A stretch of 64,000 bases of DNA from Pleodorina starrii. Taxonomy: Eukaryota > Chlorophyta > Chlorophyceae > Chlamydomonadales > Volvocaceae. The notes beneath the pieces were generated by a model. That model searched no databases. It was not told the origin of the DNA and saw only the letters and a list, made by a program, of their open reading frames with translations. The translations under genes were made by a program, and so were the position numbers. Each line of letters begins with the position of its first letter. The stretch's first letter is position 1. Positions 10,656 through 23,478 of this stretch are shown in pieces. The stretch covers positions 682,001-746,000 of the forward strand of contig BRXU01000003.1 of assembly GCA_030267565.1 (NCBI GenBank), read 5' to 3'.

Positions 10656-13374
10656 TGGTCGGCTAGGTTGCTGCAGTCGGTCGGCGGCAAACCGCCGCTG
10701 TTTTCGACGGAATGCGGGCTGGAGTGTTGGGCCAGCGGCGGGACAGAGGGGCGCGCCAGGCTGCGTTGCCTGGTGTGCCTCGCCTACTGTGACTGTAGGC
10801 GGCTGCGGGGAGCAGAAGGGGCTCTGGGCCTTGTCTAGGGCTTTGGTTGGGGTTTTGGTTTTGGCTGTGTGTGTATGCGTCGCCAACATCCAGTAAAGCG
10901 ACGGGTGCAAAGAAACCAAAACAATAAATGGTGGGACGTGCGTTCCTGCGGCGACGGAGGGGGGGTTATGAAGCGTGGCGGGCGTCGGGCGCCTGAAAAG
11001 CCCTACAGCGACGAGGGCGCTAGATGCCTGAAACCTTTGAAAGTTAGGATCTCAGGGCGCCAAGCGCAGCCAGCAGTCTGCAACGGATTTTCGGCTCAAG
11101 ACATAGTTTTGCTCGCGGTGCACGCACCGTCACGGATCCTATCCCTGTTTTTGGATCCACCGTCACTTTTACGATATTCATTCAAACTATGGTAGATAAA
11201 CCCGCAACCGTGATTCTTTCGCTTTAAGACATCAAGTAAGTTATGCCATGTGGTGGTAGGTATTATCATGTGGCGGTACGACGTACGAGCAGCGTGCTGG
11301 TGTGATTGTACGACAAGGCGTATCGGGCACGTTTTCTACGTAACTTGTTGATGTGGCTTTGTCGCGCGAGCGCGCGCGTGCCTTGCATTTCGTTTTTCGA
11401 TGAACAGTTGGTGTGTGGGCAATCGCCCCGGCCTCAATCGCCACCGCCTCAATAATCTCTTGTCACGCGGATTTTGCGTTTGTGGGTTTGGTCAAACGTG
11501 ATGTGCGCAACGGAGGGAGCCCTAGACATGTGGGGCCTGTCTTGGCCTGTTGTTGTTTATTGGCGCGCCGTATTCGGCGGCAGTCGTACGCAACCATGAT
11601 GATGTGCTGGCGGATGAAGAGGTGTACGTGTGTTGTGTGTTTTGGGTCACTGGGTATCCAGCTTTGTGCGAATGGGTTTTGGGCTTGAGACGCGTGTGAG
11701 TGTGTGTCTTTGCGGGCTTTGCAAGGGAGGGAACAGACGCTCGTTCCTTACGGTGCGCGCCGTACCTTTGTCGTGTATTGCAAAGTAGCACTGGCTGCGT
11801 GGCTGCGTGCGTCTCCCAAAAGATATTTACATCAGCGCCAGCGCGGCGAAGCCCTTGGCGGCAAGGTGAAAGTAATATTGGTTAACTGCGCGGGCTGTCT
11901 TCCGGCTGACGGCCCCTCGAAATTCCTAGGGCCGTGCGGTGACGGGACGCGCGCGTGATGACTGACGGGATGAGACTGTGAATGTGTGGAATTGTGGAGG
12001 GGGCGCGATGCGGACGCTGCAAGTACGGCACCGTTGGAAATTGCTTTTGACGGGCAGGACAGGTTGACAGCCCATGGAGGATCAGCGATCAGGATCCGAT
12101 GCGACGTTCTGCCCGAGAATCTGATTCTTTTGGAGCGGTTGTGACCGTTAAGAAACGAGCGGTTGTGACCGTTAAGAAACGAGACTGGGTTGGTGGTGCG
12201 AGCGGGTGCCGTACACAGCAACGCGTTTGGCCACTTCCGCAGGCGCTGTCGATGCAGCATCTGTGTCGGAGTTTGTGAATCCCCTTTTCGTTTGTGCTGT
12301 TTTGCGCTTCTTTGGGTCTCTTGGCTTCCTTTCCGTTTGGGGTGCTGACCGTTCATTCTTTGGGGTGTGTGTGTCGCCACGTGCGCCCGCGGTACGACAG
12401 CCCCGCACATCAACGGGCGCTAGGGGAGATATGGTTTTCGTGGCATGTTATATGAGGCAACCAACTTGGCCTCGTGTCTCACGTTTCCTGTTTAGCTCGG
12501 GCTGATTTAGGTATCCCTGGAGGCCCCCGATGCGGTTAGGTATGCGACGCCAGGCGTTCAGTGTGGCATGCGGTGTTTGTTCCACTGCAGGGTTCGTTGT
12601 GGAGGGTGAGCCATCTCTCGTGGTGGGTGTATGGGATCAATATGGGGTTACGTTTCAGGCTCAAACGCACTTTTACCGCAGTGGCGACGCATGCAGTAGC
12701 GCTTGAAGGACCTGGACACGGCAGATTGCGGTTTGTGGCGGGTTGGAAGTTTGCTTTCGGGTTGGGGTACGGCACTCGAGCCTCGTCTATTCGTCTTTCC
12801 CTTTCTTCCTTGCGTCAGCTCGTTATGGTGCTCATATACTGCCTACTTTTGGTGATTCATTGTAAGCGGTTGGTCATTTCCTGCTTAAGGTACGATACGG
12901 AACAGAGCTGGCCTTGCGGCCCCTCACGTACCACCCGACGTCAGTCAAGTCATCTGTCGCCTGCGCCTGTCATTGTGCGCCAGCAAATACAAATCTGTTG
13001 GTGTGTCCAGCCGCTAGAAACAATTTAGCACCAGGGCAGACCCACCCCCGTGCTCGCTGCAGACCGACCAACCCCCTCCATGCGCAAGGCTGCAATGCAA
13101 TTCCAGGGCATTGTTCTGTAAATGCAAGTGCAACCCCCCACTGGACGGGACTGAAAACCATGCAGCAAAGGCGAGAGATAAGCGGAAATGCCAGGATCCC
13201 ATGCTGGCCGGATCCGGCGCGGCTGCATGCACAATCACCAGCCAAGCTCTCCCGTGATTGTCGGTGCTGGTAGAGATTGGGAGTGGGCGGGTGGGGTTGG
13301 GTGGGGGACATGGAACAGAGCCGGGCGCCGAACGTGTGTTACAACATCAAGAGACCCAGCCTGGCAACCGCCGT
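10656..13374. other. Non-coding stretch between globin and eL34
   Basis: Expected to hold the convergent 3' untranslated regions of the globin (plus) and eL34 (minus) genes. No conserved exon was recognised. GC content falls after about 11,050. A direct repeat of GAGCGGTTGTGACCGTTAAG occurs at about 12134 and 12157. The sequence TTACA (TGTAA on the minus strand) lies at 13339-13343, about 30 bases past the eL34 stop, and could be an algal-type polyadenylation signal. Confidence 0.45.
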
Positions 13375-15550
13375 TTACTTGGAGGCCTTCTTCTCCTGAG
13401 CCTTCTGGAGCTTCAGCACCTGGAGCATGGGCAAACGGGCAACACGGGCAAGGCACGGAAACGTGGTCAGGAAAACACCAGGTGTGGCTAGGTGTCCTTT
13501 CGATTGGCCATTTCTAAACAAATCAACCATTCGTACTGCATAACAGAATCAAAGGTGCCAATGCCGTACTGCAAAACGCACGGATGCACATGGGGCCTGG
13601 TCAAAACCCTGGTCAAACGGTGCCATCATAAATACTGGGACGATAAATAACGAAAACATCAGATGTAGAAAGCGCCACCGTGGCACTTGGCAGTTGGCGC
13701 GAGTAAACTCGGATCGCCAAAAAAGGACGGAAGTCAAGGATAAAGGACAGCATCTAAAGCCTCAAGCCCAACCCCACACCAGCCTGCCAACCCCACACAG
13801 TCCGCTGTTCCGACGGCAGGACTGTTAGCTGACGCTTAAACACTGATCGTCTGGCTTGCTGACCAGAAGGCTGAACCCACAAGACCAAGTCCCTAGCAAA
13901 GGTAGGCCCTATGCAAATGCTGCTCTAGGCCCTACGGAAACGATGAAAGCGCTGCTGTGGGGCCGCTTCTTGCCGACATCTGCGGGCTGGCAACAGCCGG
14001 CGAGGTCGTTTGCGCGTGATCGGCAGACATGTCGCAAGCGCACACGGCGGGCAAGCTCCGGGTAGGTGCCCTCGGCTGCCACAACGAGGCCGCACGCGCA
14101 TGCGAGATGCTGTCGCACCGTCTCTTCAGCCCAGACCATTTGAACAGGTCAGTTCTGCTTTTCCAGTGCTCAGCCCGATGTCTCTTCGCCCACCATATAA
14201 AGCTGCGTTGCAGCCCCGTTCGCAATTCACCAGCTCTGACCGAGGGGCCCCACAATATGCACGAAGCTCCCGATCAAGAAATGACAACGGCGAGCTGCTT
14301 CCGCTCCGACAGGCTGCCCTGTGCCTGCCATCCAGGTAATTGAAGGCTAGACAAATAATCCACACTTTTACCCGTCGTACGAAATTCGGTTAGGGCACGC
14401 CAGCTGACAGCATTTTCCCACAACTACGCACGGCCAAGCTCCAAATTTGGGCCGCCCAGAGCCATTTCCGCGGCGGCGGCAGCAGCAGCGGCCGCCGCCA
14501 TATCCCCAGGCCTGCTCGATGCGCGGCTGACGCTCTGCTTCCGTGAACCTCCGAGGAAAAAGCTCCGAAGATGCGCCACACTGTGATTACCATTTTCGCC
14601 ATGGCCCATGCTGTCCGTACTGCTGCCGCCGAGTGCTCCTGGGCTGGGCGCTGCGCGAAATGCTGCCGAAGCACCACGAGCTGTAGTCCATATTGCGCGA
14701 CTTTCCCAGCTGACGGCTACGTCTCGCCAGATACATTCCGACAGAGCGAAGCCACCGTGTGCCCGTCCCCTGTGCACCTATCTGGCAGTCCACACCCTTT
14801 GAGGCCCGTCGGGGTGGCCCCCACCCCTAAGAGCACGATCCAGTTACCCCTCCATACCTTCTTGACGATCTTCTGCTCCTCGATCAGGAACGCGCGAATG
14901 ATCCTGCGCGCAAAGCAGTGGCGCACGGACAACTTGGTCACCTCTGATTGGGGCACACCTACACATGTCATTTGGGTGGAACAAACGACTCCGCCACCCA
15001 ACTCACCGCTCCTTAACCACCTTGTGCGAGAGGTGCCCGCCGTAGACGCGGTTGACCTTCTTGGCACGCTTGGGCAGCGTGTGCAGCTGGGTGTGCGGCA
15101 CAGCCTTGAACTGCGCATGACCGCACCAACCAAGTGTCACTATTGAAGCACTAGTTCAAGACGTTAATTTTGCAAATACACCGGCATTAATTCCCAACGT
15201 GTACCTCGCCATAGGTTAGGTTAGGACAGACAGATGGCCGCCATTTCGCTCCCGGCCGCCCCCAACCCAGAAACTGCGCTATGTACTTACGCCGTGGAGC
15301 CGGGCACCAGTGACAGCGCACTTCGGGTGGCTCTCCTGCTTCTTCTTGTATTGGTACACCAGCCGGCCGCCTGCAATGCGGCGTTCAACCCCGACCAGCT
15401 TAGTTCAATGTGGGTGATTCCTATGGAAGCCGGCAGCTTCTGTTATTTCATAGAGTAGCTCGCTGCAGCACCTGGCGTCTTCACAATCCGGACGGCATTG
15501 GACTTGGTGTGGTAGCTGTGGCGCCGGCGGTAGGTCAGACGAGGCGCCAT
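13375..15550 (-). CDS. RPL34: 60S ribosomal protein L34 (eL34)
   Basis: Five exons: 15472-15550, 15291-15370, 15007-15110, 14858-14903 and 13375-13419, giving 117 residues, close to the 117-120 usual for eL34. The protein is a structural part of the cytosolic large ribosomal subunit. Recognisable blocks in order: MAPRLTYRRRHSYHTKSN, RIVKTPG, GGRLVYQYKKK, PKCAVTG (part of the family's zinc-binding region), KKVNRVYGGHLSHKVV, RIIRAFLIEEQKIVKK and a basic C-terminus VLKLQKAQEKKASK. Phases agree at all four junctions. The last intron (13420-14857, 1,438 bases) is far longer than the others and contains no exon that I could recognise. The start codon lies 453 bases from the divergent kinase start. 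A TTACA at 13339 may be the polyadenylation signal on this strand. Confidence 0.95.
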
Positions 15551-16002
15551 TTTTAAGAGTTGCCTACACACCTACTTCGGAAGGGGTGGGAATAGGACAG
15601 TGGAGCTGTTTTGCACCCGAGCCAATTCGCCCTGGAGCAATACGGCAACCAAAAAATTCTGAAACGAGCCTGAGCAAGTTACCCAATGCAGCGTGAAGCT
15701 TTATCCATGCGTTACAAATATCTATTAGGGTATTCCGTGGACTTTCGCAAGGAGCGACCCCTCCGCGACAAACTCCAGACTCAACTCTGACCGACCAGCC
15801 GCTGTAAAACTATCGGAATTTATCATTTGGATGCATCGACCTTGCCTCCAGTCGTAGTCTTAATCGGCCTAACCTCTTATTCTGAGACTAGCCAAGCTTC
15901 AGCGTACATGCACTAAGGGAGCTAACCCTGGCGCAGCTCTGCGCCCTCGGGCGCGGCCGGACGTTCGCAATACATGCTGGAGCTGTGTAGGGATTTGACA
16001 GT
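15551..16002. promoter_or_regulatory. Divergent intergenic region between eL34 and MAK/LF4-like kinase
   Basis: The 452 bases separate the start codons of a ribosomal protein gene and a kinase gene transcribed away from each other, so both promoters must be here or overlap the first introns. The middle (15650-15880) is AT-richer than its flanks. No defined motif was recognised. Confidence 0.45.
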
Positions 16003-19000
16003 ATGAACAGGTCCGTCCTCGCCGCGGCCCCGGCTGGGTCCGCGTCCCTCCTTGGAAGGTCCCCTTCACGCGCGGCTCCCAGCCCGCCCCTGCACATCCC
16101 GCGCGCCGAAACCCAACTCCGTATCGGCCCCGAACGGCCTCCTGCCGCCACCGCGACTCTCACGGCCTCCTCCTCGGCCCCTGGCTCGTCACGCGGTGTG
16201 TTTCGCCGCACAGATACAAGGTGGTGAAGCAGCTGGGCGATGGCACCTACGGGACGGTGTGGAAGGCCATCAACCGGCAGACCAATGAAGTGGTGAGAGC
16301 CGTGGTGGCAGGACGGGGTGCCATGCGCGTGCCGCACCTAACCAGGGCATCTCGTGTACCGCTGCCAGTACGGCGTGGTGGGCGCCCTGGCCCTCTGGGG
16401 CATGGTTCCTGGCAGGCGCAGCGCCGCGCCGTGTGTCACCTGGGCCCAGGGCTGAGCCGCGCGCCCACGTGCGGTCACGCGCAGGTCGCCATCAAAAAGA
16501 TGAAGCGCAAGTTCTACTCTTGGGAGGAGTGCATGAACCTGCGCGAAGTCAAATCGCTGCGGAAGCTGAACCACCCCTGCATCATCAAGCTGAAGGAGGT
16601 CATTCGGGAGAACGACGAGCTCTTCTTCGTGTTTGAATACCTGGTAGGTGGTCAGTGAGGCCGCAGCGGTGGGACGTTCGAGAATGGAACCAGGACCTGA
16701 TCGGCACCCGAGTGGCGGGCCAACGCCACAGCGTCAGGCGTGGCACGGGGCGGGACACGGGGCTCTGGCGTGTCGCATGCGGGTGTGAGGGGCGTGCAGC
16801 ACGCCAGCCACACCACTCTGCAGCAAGGCGGCGGCGTGGCCTCCTGGCTGCGGCAGCTTTGGGACGTGACGGCGCTCGGATTTGGCGCTCGCCGCAAAGG
16901 CCCACCGGGCGGCATCTGGCCAGGCCAGTCATGCAACCCAGATGAGATACGATGCGCTGCCCTGGCCGCTTCACGAGAGCACACGAGGGCAGCGCCAGGC
17001 GCCACCATGGGCCCCCGGGAGCGTGCAAGTGCTGAGGTCGCGCCCCCCGCAGTCCGCTGCCATGTCCCGTCCGCAGCTGTGCCGTCCCCAAGCGCACCCC
17101 GACCCCTTTGCTGCGGCTGCGACGGGACCGCGCGCCTGCCTGCGTTCACGTTTCGCATCCGCATCCGCACCCGCGCGCAGGAGTGTAATGTGTACCAGCT
17201 CACAAAAGACCGGGACAAGTTCATACCCGAGTCCCGTGTGCGGAACTGGTGCTACCAGATCTTCCAGGGCCTCGCCTACATCCACAAGCACGGATTCTTC
17301 CATCGCGACATGAAGCCCGGTGGGTGTCGATTTCTGGTGGCATGTGGCTTGGGATGCTTGCCCGGGCATGGAGTTCTGGGGGGCTGGGAACATAGGCAGG
17401 CGCCGTTGATCATTACAGAATGGACTGTTCTGATTTGCGATCTGGGTCGGCGATCTGGGTTGACGGTCAAGGACCGGACAGGGCACTGGGCCTGGAGTTT
17501 GGCAGGGAAGGCCGGCGGGGTCCCGCCTTGGTTGTTTCTTCCTGCGGGGTTGCTGCTGTCTGGAGGCGACTGGGATGCGCTGGTCGCCAGGTCATGCGCC
17601 GCCCCACGGCCGCCCACGGTCTGGCCTTTTCGGGTCATCACTTTTCACGGTCTGCGCTCTGCGGCACGCAAGGGACTGGCAGGGATCAGCGAAAGGCCAG
17701 GCTCCAGACGCCTGACAGGCCGCAGCGCTGGCGACGGACCTGGGGGCAATGAGGAAGACACCGCAGCGGAGGGACGGAGGCGGTGTGAGCGCACAGACCC
17801 TGAGCCCAGCAACCTGGGGTGAACGGATCTGGGGCAGTGGCCCTGTGGCCCGTCTGCCGCATATGGCGCCCGCGGCAGCGGCCTGGCTGGCGCCTGGTAT
17901 ACGGCACATGGCGCCCGCGTCCGCAAGCACATGCGCCAGGAGACCACAGCTGCGGCGCGTTTTCAGCAGCTAGAGCAGCAGCAGCAGCAGATAGAGCTGA
18001 CCACAGCCCTCAGCCGGGCCGCTGATGACTTACGACTGGGCACCCTCCTCCTCCGGCGAGCGACGACACCAGCGAATGCCGCGATACTGGATTCCTGGGG
18101 ATTGTAGCTTTGCTGCCCGGCCGCCCGCCTCGTGAGGCCCATGGGAGGAGGGCTCCATGTGGGTCGTAGCACCAAAGGAGATGAGAGGCACCCGGTCCGG
18201 CCTGCACCTGGGACCGGTCCTGGCCCACCCGGACGCGCACGCGGTACCTGCGGCATCTGTGCTGGAGCGCGGCGGCGGGCATCGCCGCCGGCGCCGGGGC
18301 CGGAGGAGCAGGCCCTGGCGCGAGCTGCCGGCATGCCGCGTCCGGCGCAGTGGCAGCTTCCAGCTCGCCGCGAGGCGACTCGAGGTGGCAAAAAAACAGA
18401 GAGAGCCGCAGCGCGGCGCAGCTCGGCGCGAGGCGACCCGGGCCGGCAGTACTTGATCTGGGACTGGGGGCCGGAGGAGGTGTGGACGGGCCGGCCGCTC
18501 AACGGCTGCCGCCGGCAAGTCGACTGGGCTGGCTGTCTCCCGCAGCGACAGAAGGGGGAGCAGCTGTAGGAGGGGAAGCAGCAGCTGCCCAGGGACACGA
18601 GCCGAGTCGCCTGGGGCTCAGGCGGTCGGCAGAGAGGGGCTCGGTTCCACGGCCGCGTGGGGCGCCAGGATCGGCCCGGAGCGCAGCTGTGCAGCAGAGA
18701 GGGCCGAGGGCCGCTACCGCTGCTGCTGCTGGTGGTGGCCGCTGCTGCTGCTGCTGCCGCTGCGGCTGGTGGCCGGGCTTCTGGGCGGGGCCTACGGCTC
18801 GGTGGCGCCCTCCGCAGCGGACCCGGATGTGCTGCGCTGGGCGACCTCGCGGCGTCGGGAGCTGCAGTTGCGTCTGGTGGCCTGGCCTCTCCGTATCTGG
18901 GGGGCAGCCGGCCGCAGCAGGCGCGGGTGTGGAGGGGGTCCTACCGCATTCGGCGACCGATTTCCTAAGCGGCCTGGCCTCTCAGCTTCACGGCCCGGCC

Positions 19001-22000
19001 CCTCCTGAAGGCCTAGCCTGGCCTCTCAGCGCCTCTCAGGCCCTGGCGGCGGAATAGCAGCGGTGACGGCGGCGGCGGCAGCGGAACGTAGTAACGCGGC
19101 GGCATGGGTGCGGCCGTCATCGGTTCTCCGCGCGCCTCCCTGTCGGGCTTTGGAACGGAGGGACAGCCGGACGGACGGACACAGCGCAGGCGCAGCAGAG
19201 GCTGGCTGACTGGCGTAGAGTGTCTGGCGGCAGGCTGTGTGCTTGAAGGATGGTATGGTGGCCCGCAGCCTCACGGCGGGGCTGGGGGGGGGGCGGACGC
19301 TGTTTTGGTGGCGAGCCTGTGGCAACAGAGCGCGCCTGCCCTTCCCTCCTCGACATCAGGACGGGAGAAGGGTGGCTGGTTGTGCCGTATGCACAGCGAC
19401 CTTGGGGCTCTCGTGAAAGGCGGGATCGCAACCAGCCGGCCAGCTGGGGATGGGTGCTGGGGATGGCAAGGCACCCGCGGGCGCCGGCGCGGGTGCCTGC
19501 CATCCCCACTTCGCCCGCCACCTCGCCACTTCGCCCGCCATCGCCACTTGGCCACTTGGCCCGGGGGGTGCCTGGCATCGCCGCTTCGCCAGCCTCGGGG
19601 TGCCTGCTTCCGCTTGGGAGAGGAGCGCAGGAGCCTGGTAGGGAACGCAGGGCGGCCGCCGCTGAGGCTCGCGGCCCGCTGCAGATCCTGATCCAGATTC
19701 AGATCCAGATCCTGATCCAAATCCTGATCCGGCGGGGCGGCTGTGAAGCAGGCTGGCTTCCCTAGTCCGCATTCAGAGCTCCGTCTGCTGCTGTCCAGCT
19801 GCTGTGGGGACCGGCAGCAGGCCGGGGCGCAGCAGCAGCGGGGGAGGGGTTGCATCGTCAGGTCGTTACCGGGCAATGGAGTACCGTGTTATCGCGCCGC
19901 CTGCTTGTTGCCGCCACAAGACGGTCCAGCACCCCTTTGCTGGCCGGTCTTTTGCCGCTGGTGGCCCCTGGCACCCCCCCGCCCCGCCCCCTGTTGTTTT
20001 TTTTTGCAAAGGGAAAGGATCCTTCTGACACGTTATCGTTGACGGGCTTATACGTTATCGTTGACGGGCTCCGGCCTTAACGTGGATCCCTCCCCCCGGC
20101 CTGCTGCCCGTCTCGCCAGTAGCTTGGCGCTTAAAAAAGAACCTTGCCGTGGTTTCATATGTTTATAACGTCCTCACCCCGCCCCCCCCCCCCCCCGCCG
20201 TCCGCCCTTTCGCCCCTGGCCCTGTTTTGTGTGTTCTCTCGCAACCAGAGAACCTGCTGGCCAGCAAGGACAGCGTCAAGATTGCGGATTTCGGGTTGGC
20301 GCGGGAGATCCGATCTCGACCGCCGTACACGGACTACGTGTCCACTCGATGGTGGGTTTCGGAGCCGCCGCAGCGGCCGCCGCCTGCCGCCGCAGCAGCC
20401 GCGGCCCTCGGCTGGGGGAATCACGTTGCGCTGGCAGCTGAGCGGAGAACGGGGCAGAAATGCGGGGCGCACCCCGAAGCGGGCTTTCGGGCTCCCGCTC
20501 GGCTCGGCTCGGCTTTCGGGACCCCCCCATTGCATCATCCTGCATGCATACATGTGCGCACACGCACGCACCGGCGTGATCATAATCTGGTCGTCGAGTG
20601 GGATCTCATCTCGTGCCTCCTCCTCGCGCACGCGCGTTCCTCCCCCTCCCTCGACCACAAACTCCGCAGGGCTTCTTGTTTTTCATACCTGCAAATTCAC
20701 TCTTTCAAAATCCCCCTGCCCTGCCCTCCCTGCCCGGCCCGCCAGGTACCGTGCGCCCGAGGTGCTGCTGCGCTCGCCCTACTACAACGCCCCCATCGAC
20801 CTGTTCGCCATGGGCGCCATCATGGCGGAGTTGTACATGCTGCGGCCGCTGTTCCCCGGCACCAGCGAGGCGGATGAGATCTACAAGATCTGCTCCATCA
20901 TGGGGACACCCACGCAGCAGACGTGGCCGGATGGACTCAAACTGGCGGCCACCATGAACTTCAGGTGGGGGGGTTTGCGTGTGTGTGTGTGTGTGTACGG
21001 GGGCGGGGGCGTGATGGGGTTTGATACAGACGTGTGCGTGTGCGGGGGTAGCGAGGGGGGAAGGGGAAATGGGGGGTGTATTACAGACGGGACCGCAGCG
21101 AAGGGGGAGGGAGATGATGGGGGGCCGCTGGGAGACGGGTGTTTGGGGGCAGGGTGGGTGGGCCGGAGGGGCGTGGGGTTTGGGGCCTCGAGCGCCTCGA
21201 GTGAGGGGTTGGGGTTGTAGAGGTTTTGTCCCCGCGGTTTGGACCGCGAGAGAAGTACCGGCCCCGCTGACTCGTGTCCCTCTTCCCACCACCCCTCCCT
21301 GGAACCATCGCGGGTTGGTCGCTCCCTCCCTCCCTCCCTGGACCCGCGGCTGGCCCCTAAATCAGGTTCCCTCAGTTCGCCCCCACTCCGCTAAGCAAGA
21401 TCATCACCAACGCCTGCCCCGAGGCCATCGACCTGATGACGCAGCTGTGCCAGTGGGACCCAAACAAGCGACCCACGGCGGTGCAGGCGCTGCAGCACCC
21501 CTACTTCGCGGTGAGGCCGGGGCTGGCTGGCGTGGCTGGGGTTTTACGCTAAGGGTTTTTTAGCGGAGGGGTTTAAGCTAAGGGGTTCTTAGCGGAGGGG
21601 TTTTAAGCTAAAGGGTTTTTAGTTGAGGGGTTTTGCCGTAGCGAAGAATGGTTGGGACGGAGGGGCTGGCTGGCTGGCTGGCCCAGCAGGGTTGCTGCTG
21701 CTGTGGATGGGTTGCTGAGAGGCTCGAGAGGGAAAAAGGGGCGGAGGGGCTGCTGCTGTCTTGCCATTACGGTAGCTTGCCGGTACAGGAAAGGCGGACC
21801 CCAGTCGAATGCAACCCACAACTACGGTACCAACATCGAATCAACGCGCGCCGCCAACCGCCGTGCCCCCCACCCCCCGCCCCCGCATCCGGTCTGCCCC
21901 CCCCCTCCCCCCGCCCGCAGGTGGGTGTGCGGCCCGCGCTCCCTGTGTCTAGCTCTCCCATGTCTATGGAGCAGCGACCCAACTCGCACGGGGTGACCAA

Positions 22001-23478
22001 CCCGGGCAAGGACGTGGCGGTGATTGAGGACCGGAACGGCATGCGGGGGCCAAAGACGTGGGCGGAGACGGCGCCGCCGCTGCGACAGCAGGGTAAGCGG
22101 TGGGGATGGGGCTGGCGAGGACGGGGACGGGGAGGACGGGGACGGGGAGGACGGGGATGGGGCTGGCGGCGGGGTCGGGGCTGACGGGGTCGGGGCTGGC
22201 GGGGTCGGGGACGGGGATGGATACCTGGGCACCCGCGAGTGGTGTGTATCGGTAGTCTATTGATATGCTGCGCTGGACTTCATTCGACTTGGTGAACTGG
22301 CGAGGGCGGGCTCGCTGCTCGGTAAACGCAAACATCCCGCCGCCGCCTCCCGTGATCCAATGAGCTTTGGGGGGAGGGAGAGCCGCGGCCGCGGTTTGGT
22401 TTGGGTCGGGTTCGATTCGGGGTTCGCGCACCGTATCCCCGTACTGGATGCGCGGCTCGCGTCACATCGCAGCCGCGAAACAACAACATATCTGTTCGGG
22501 TCTTTGTTCTCCCCCGCAGACAACGCCTACCCCGACCAAGGCAAGGGCGTCGTCGTCGCAACCATGGCCGCGCCCGCACCAGGCGCACTCTCCACCATGA
22601 ACCTCAACCTCAACCTCAACCCACCGCTCTCCACGCTGCTCCCCCGAGGCGGCTCGTTCGCCGGCGGCGCCGCCGGGTCCCACCTGCCGTCCCTGCCGCC
22701 TGGCGGCGCCGCCGGCGGCAGCATCCTCAACGCCGGCGCAACGATCGGGGCGTCGCTGGCAATGCTGGCGCCGCCGCCGCTGAGGCCCCCCGTCGGCGGC
22801 GGCGTCGCCACGCCGCTGCCCGGACTCGCGCATCCCGGCGGGCCCGGGCCCTTGCGGACCTTTAGCGGGAAACCGCCCGTAGGCCCCTCCGGCGCCGTCA
22901 GCCCGAGCGCCACGGCGGCGGCGGCGGCCTCGTTAATGTCGCCGCCGCAGCCGACGCGAAGAAATTCCAATTACGGCCAACCCGGCGACGGCGCCGCCGC
23001 CGCCGCCGGCGGCGGCGGTGCCGCCAACGGAATCAGCGTCATGGCATCCATCAATCTTGACCACTTGCGCCCGCCGGGCGGCGGTGGCGGCGGCGCCGCC
23101 GCCGCCGCCCCGACGGCGCCGCTGCCGCCCGGCGTCACGCGGTACAACGGCGCCGGCAACTTGCCGCCTGGCGGCGGCGGCGACGCCATGACCAACGAGA
23201 GCCGCCGCGCCGGTCTGCTGCCGCCACCCTTGAAGCTCGGCTCCCTCACCGCCCGGGGCGCCAACACGGTTCTCAACGGCGGCCCCCTCTCCACCATGTA
23301 TCAGCAGCAGCAGCTCAATGGCCACGGGCCGGGGTCGGGGGGTGCGGGGCCAGGCGGGCCGCACCTGCCGTCGCTCGGCAGCTCGCGCGCCCACGGGGAG
23401 CCCCTACTGGGTGGCCAGCCCAAGGCCGGCGGCATCGCGGGCCAGCCGCTCGGCGGCAGCTTGCGGCGAGGCGCCTGA
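16003..23478 (+). CDS. MAK/ICK/MOK (RCK)-family protein kinase, LF4-like
   Basis: Nine exons in phase: 16003-16010, 16214-16292, 16485-16643, 17181-17319, 20249-20351, 20746-20964, 21366-21510, 21921-22092 and 22520-23478, giving 660 residues. The first coding exon is only 8 bases; it yields the family-typical start [16 protein letters not shown]. Kinase landmarks: glycine loop GDGTYG, catalytic Lys in [29 protein letters not shown] (catalytic Asp), DFGLA, activation motif TDY followed by [13 protein letters not shown], and [11 protein letters not shown] near the end of the domain (residue about 290). In this family the TDY is dually phosphorylated, and members such as Chlamydomonas LF4 and mammalian MAK/ICK limit ciliary length. 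The C-terminal half is Gly/Ala/Pro-rich and unstructured-looking. TDY fits MAK/ICK better than MOK (TEY), so the LF4 label is by similarity only. Intron 4 (17320-20248) is 2.9 kb and rich in short repeats. Confidence 0.9.
19683..19730 (+). repeat. GATCC(A/T) tandem repeat in kinase intron 4
   Basis: AGATCCTGATCCAGATTC units of 6 bases are repeated about eight times with A/T variation. Confidence 0.85.
19998..20097 (+). repeat. Dispersed C-rich repeat, long copy in kinase intron
   Basis: Begins near a T run followed by TTGCAAAGGGAAAGGATCCT, contains CGTTATCGTTGACGGGCT twice (a local duplication), and ends CCTTAACGTGGATCCCTCCC. It aligns end to end with the copy at 34412-34497. Confidence 0.7.
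21541..21635 (+). repeat. TTTTAGCGGAGGGG minisatellite in kinase intron 7
   Basis: Four degenerate units of the form (A)GGGGTTTTTAGCGGA / AAGCTAAAGGGTTTTTAG follow the exon ending at 21510. Unit cores resemble the green-algal telomere word TTTTAGGG. Confidence 0.75.
22103..22219 (+). repeat. GGGGAC/GGGGTC-rich minisatellite in kinase intron 8
   Basis: Units such as GGACGGGGAGGACGGGGACG and GACGGGGTCGGGGCTGGCGG are repeated. Confidence 0.85.
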
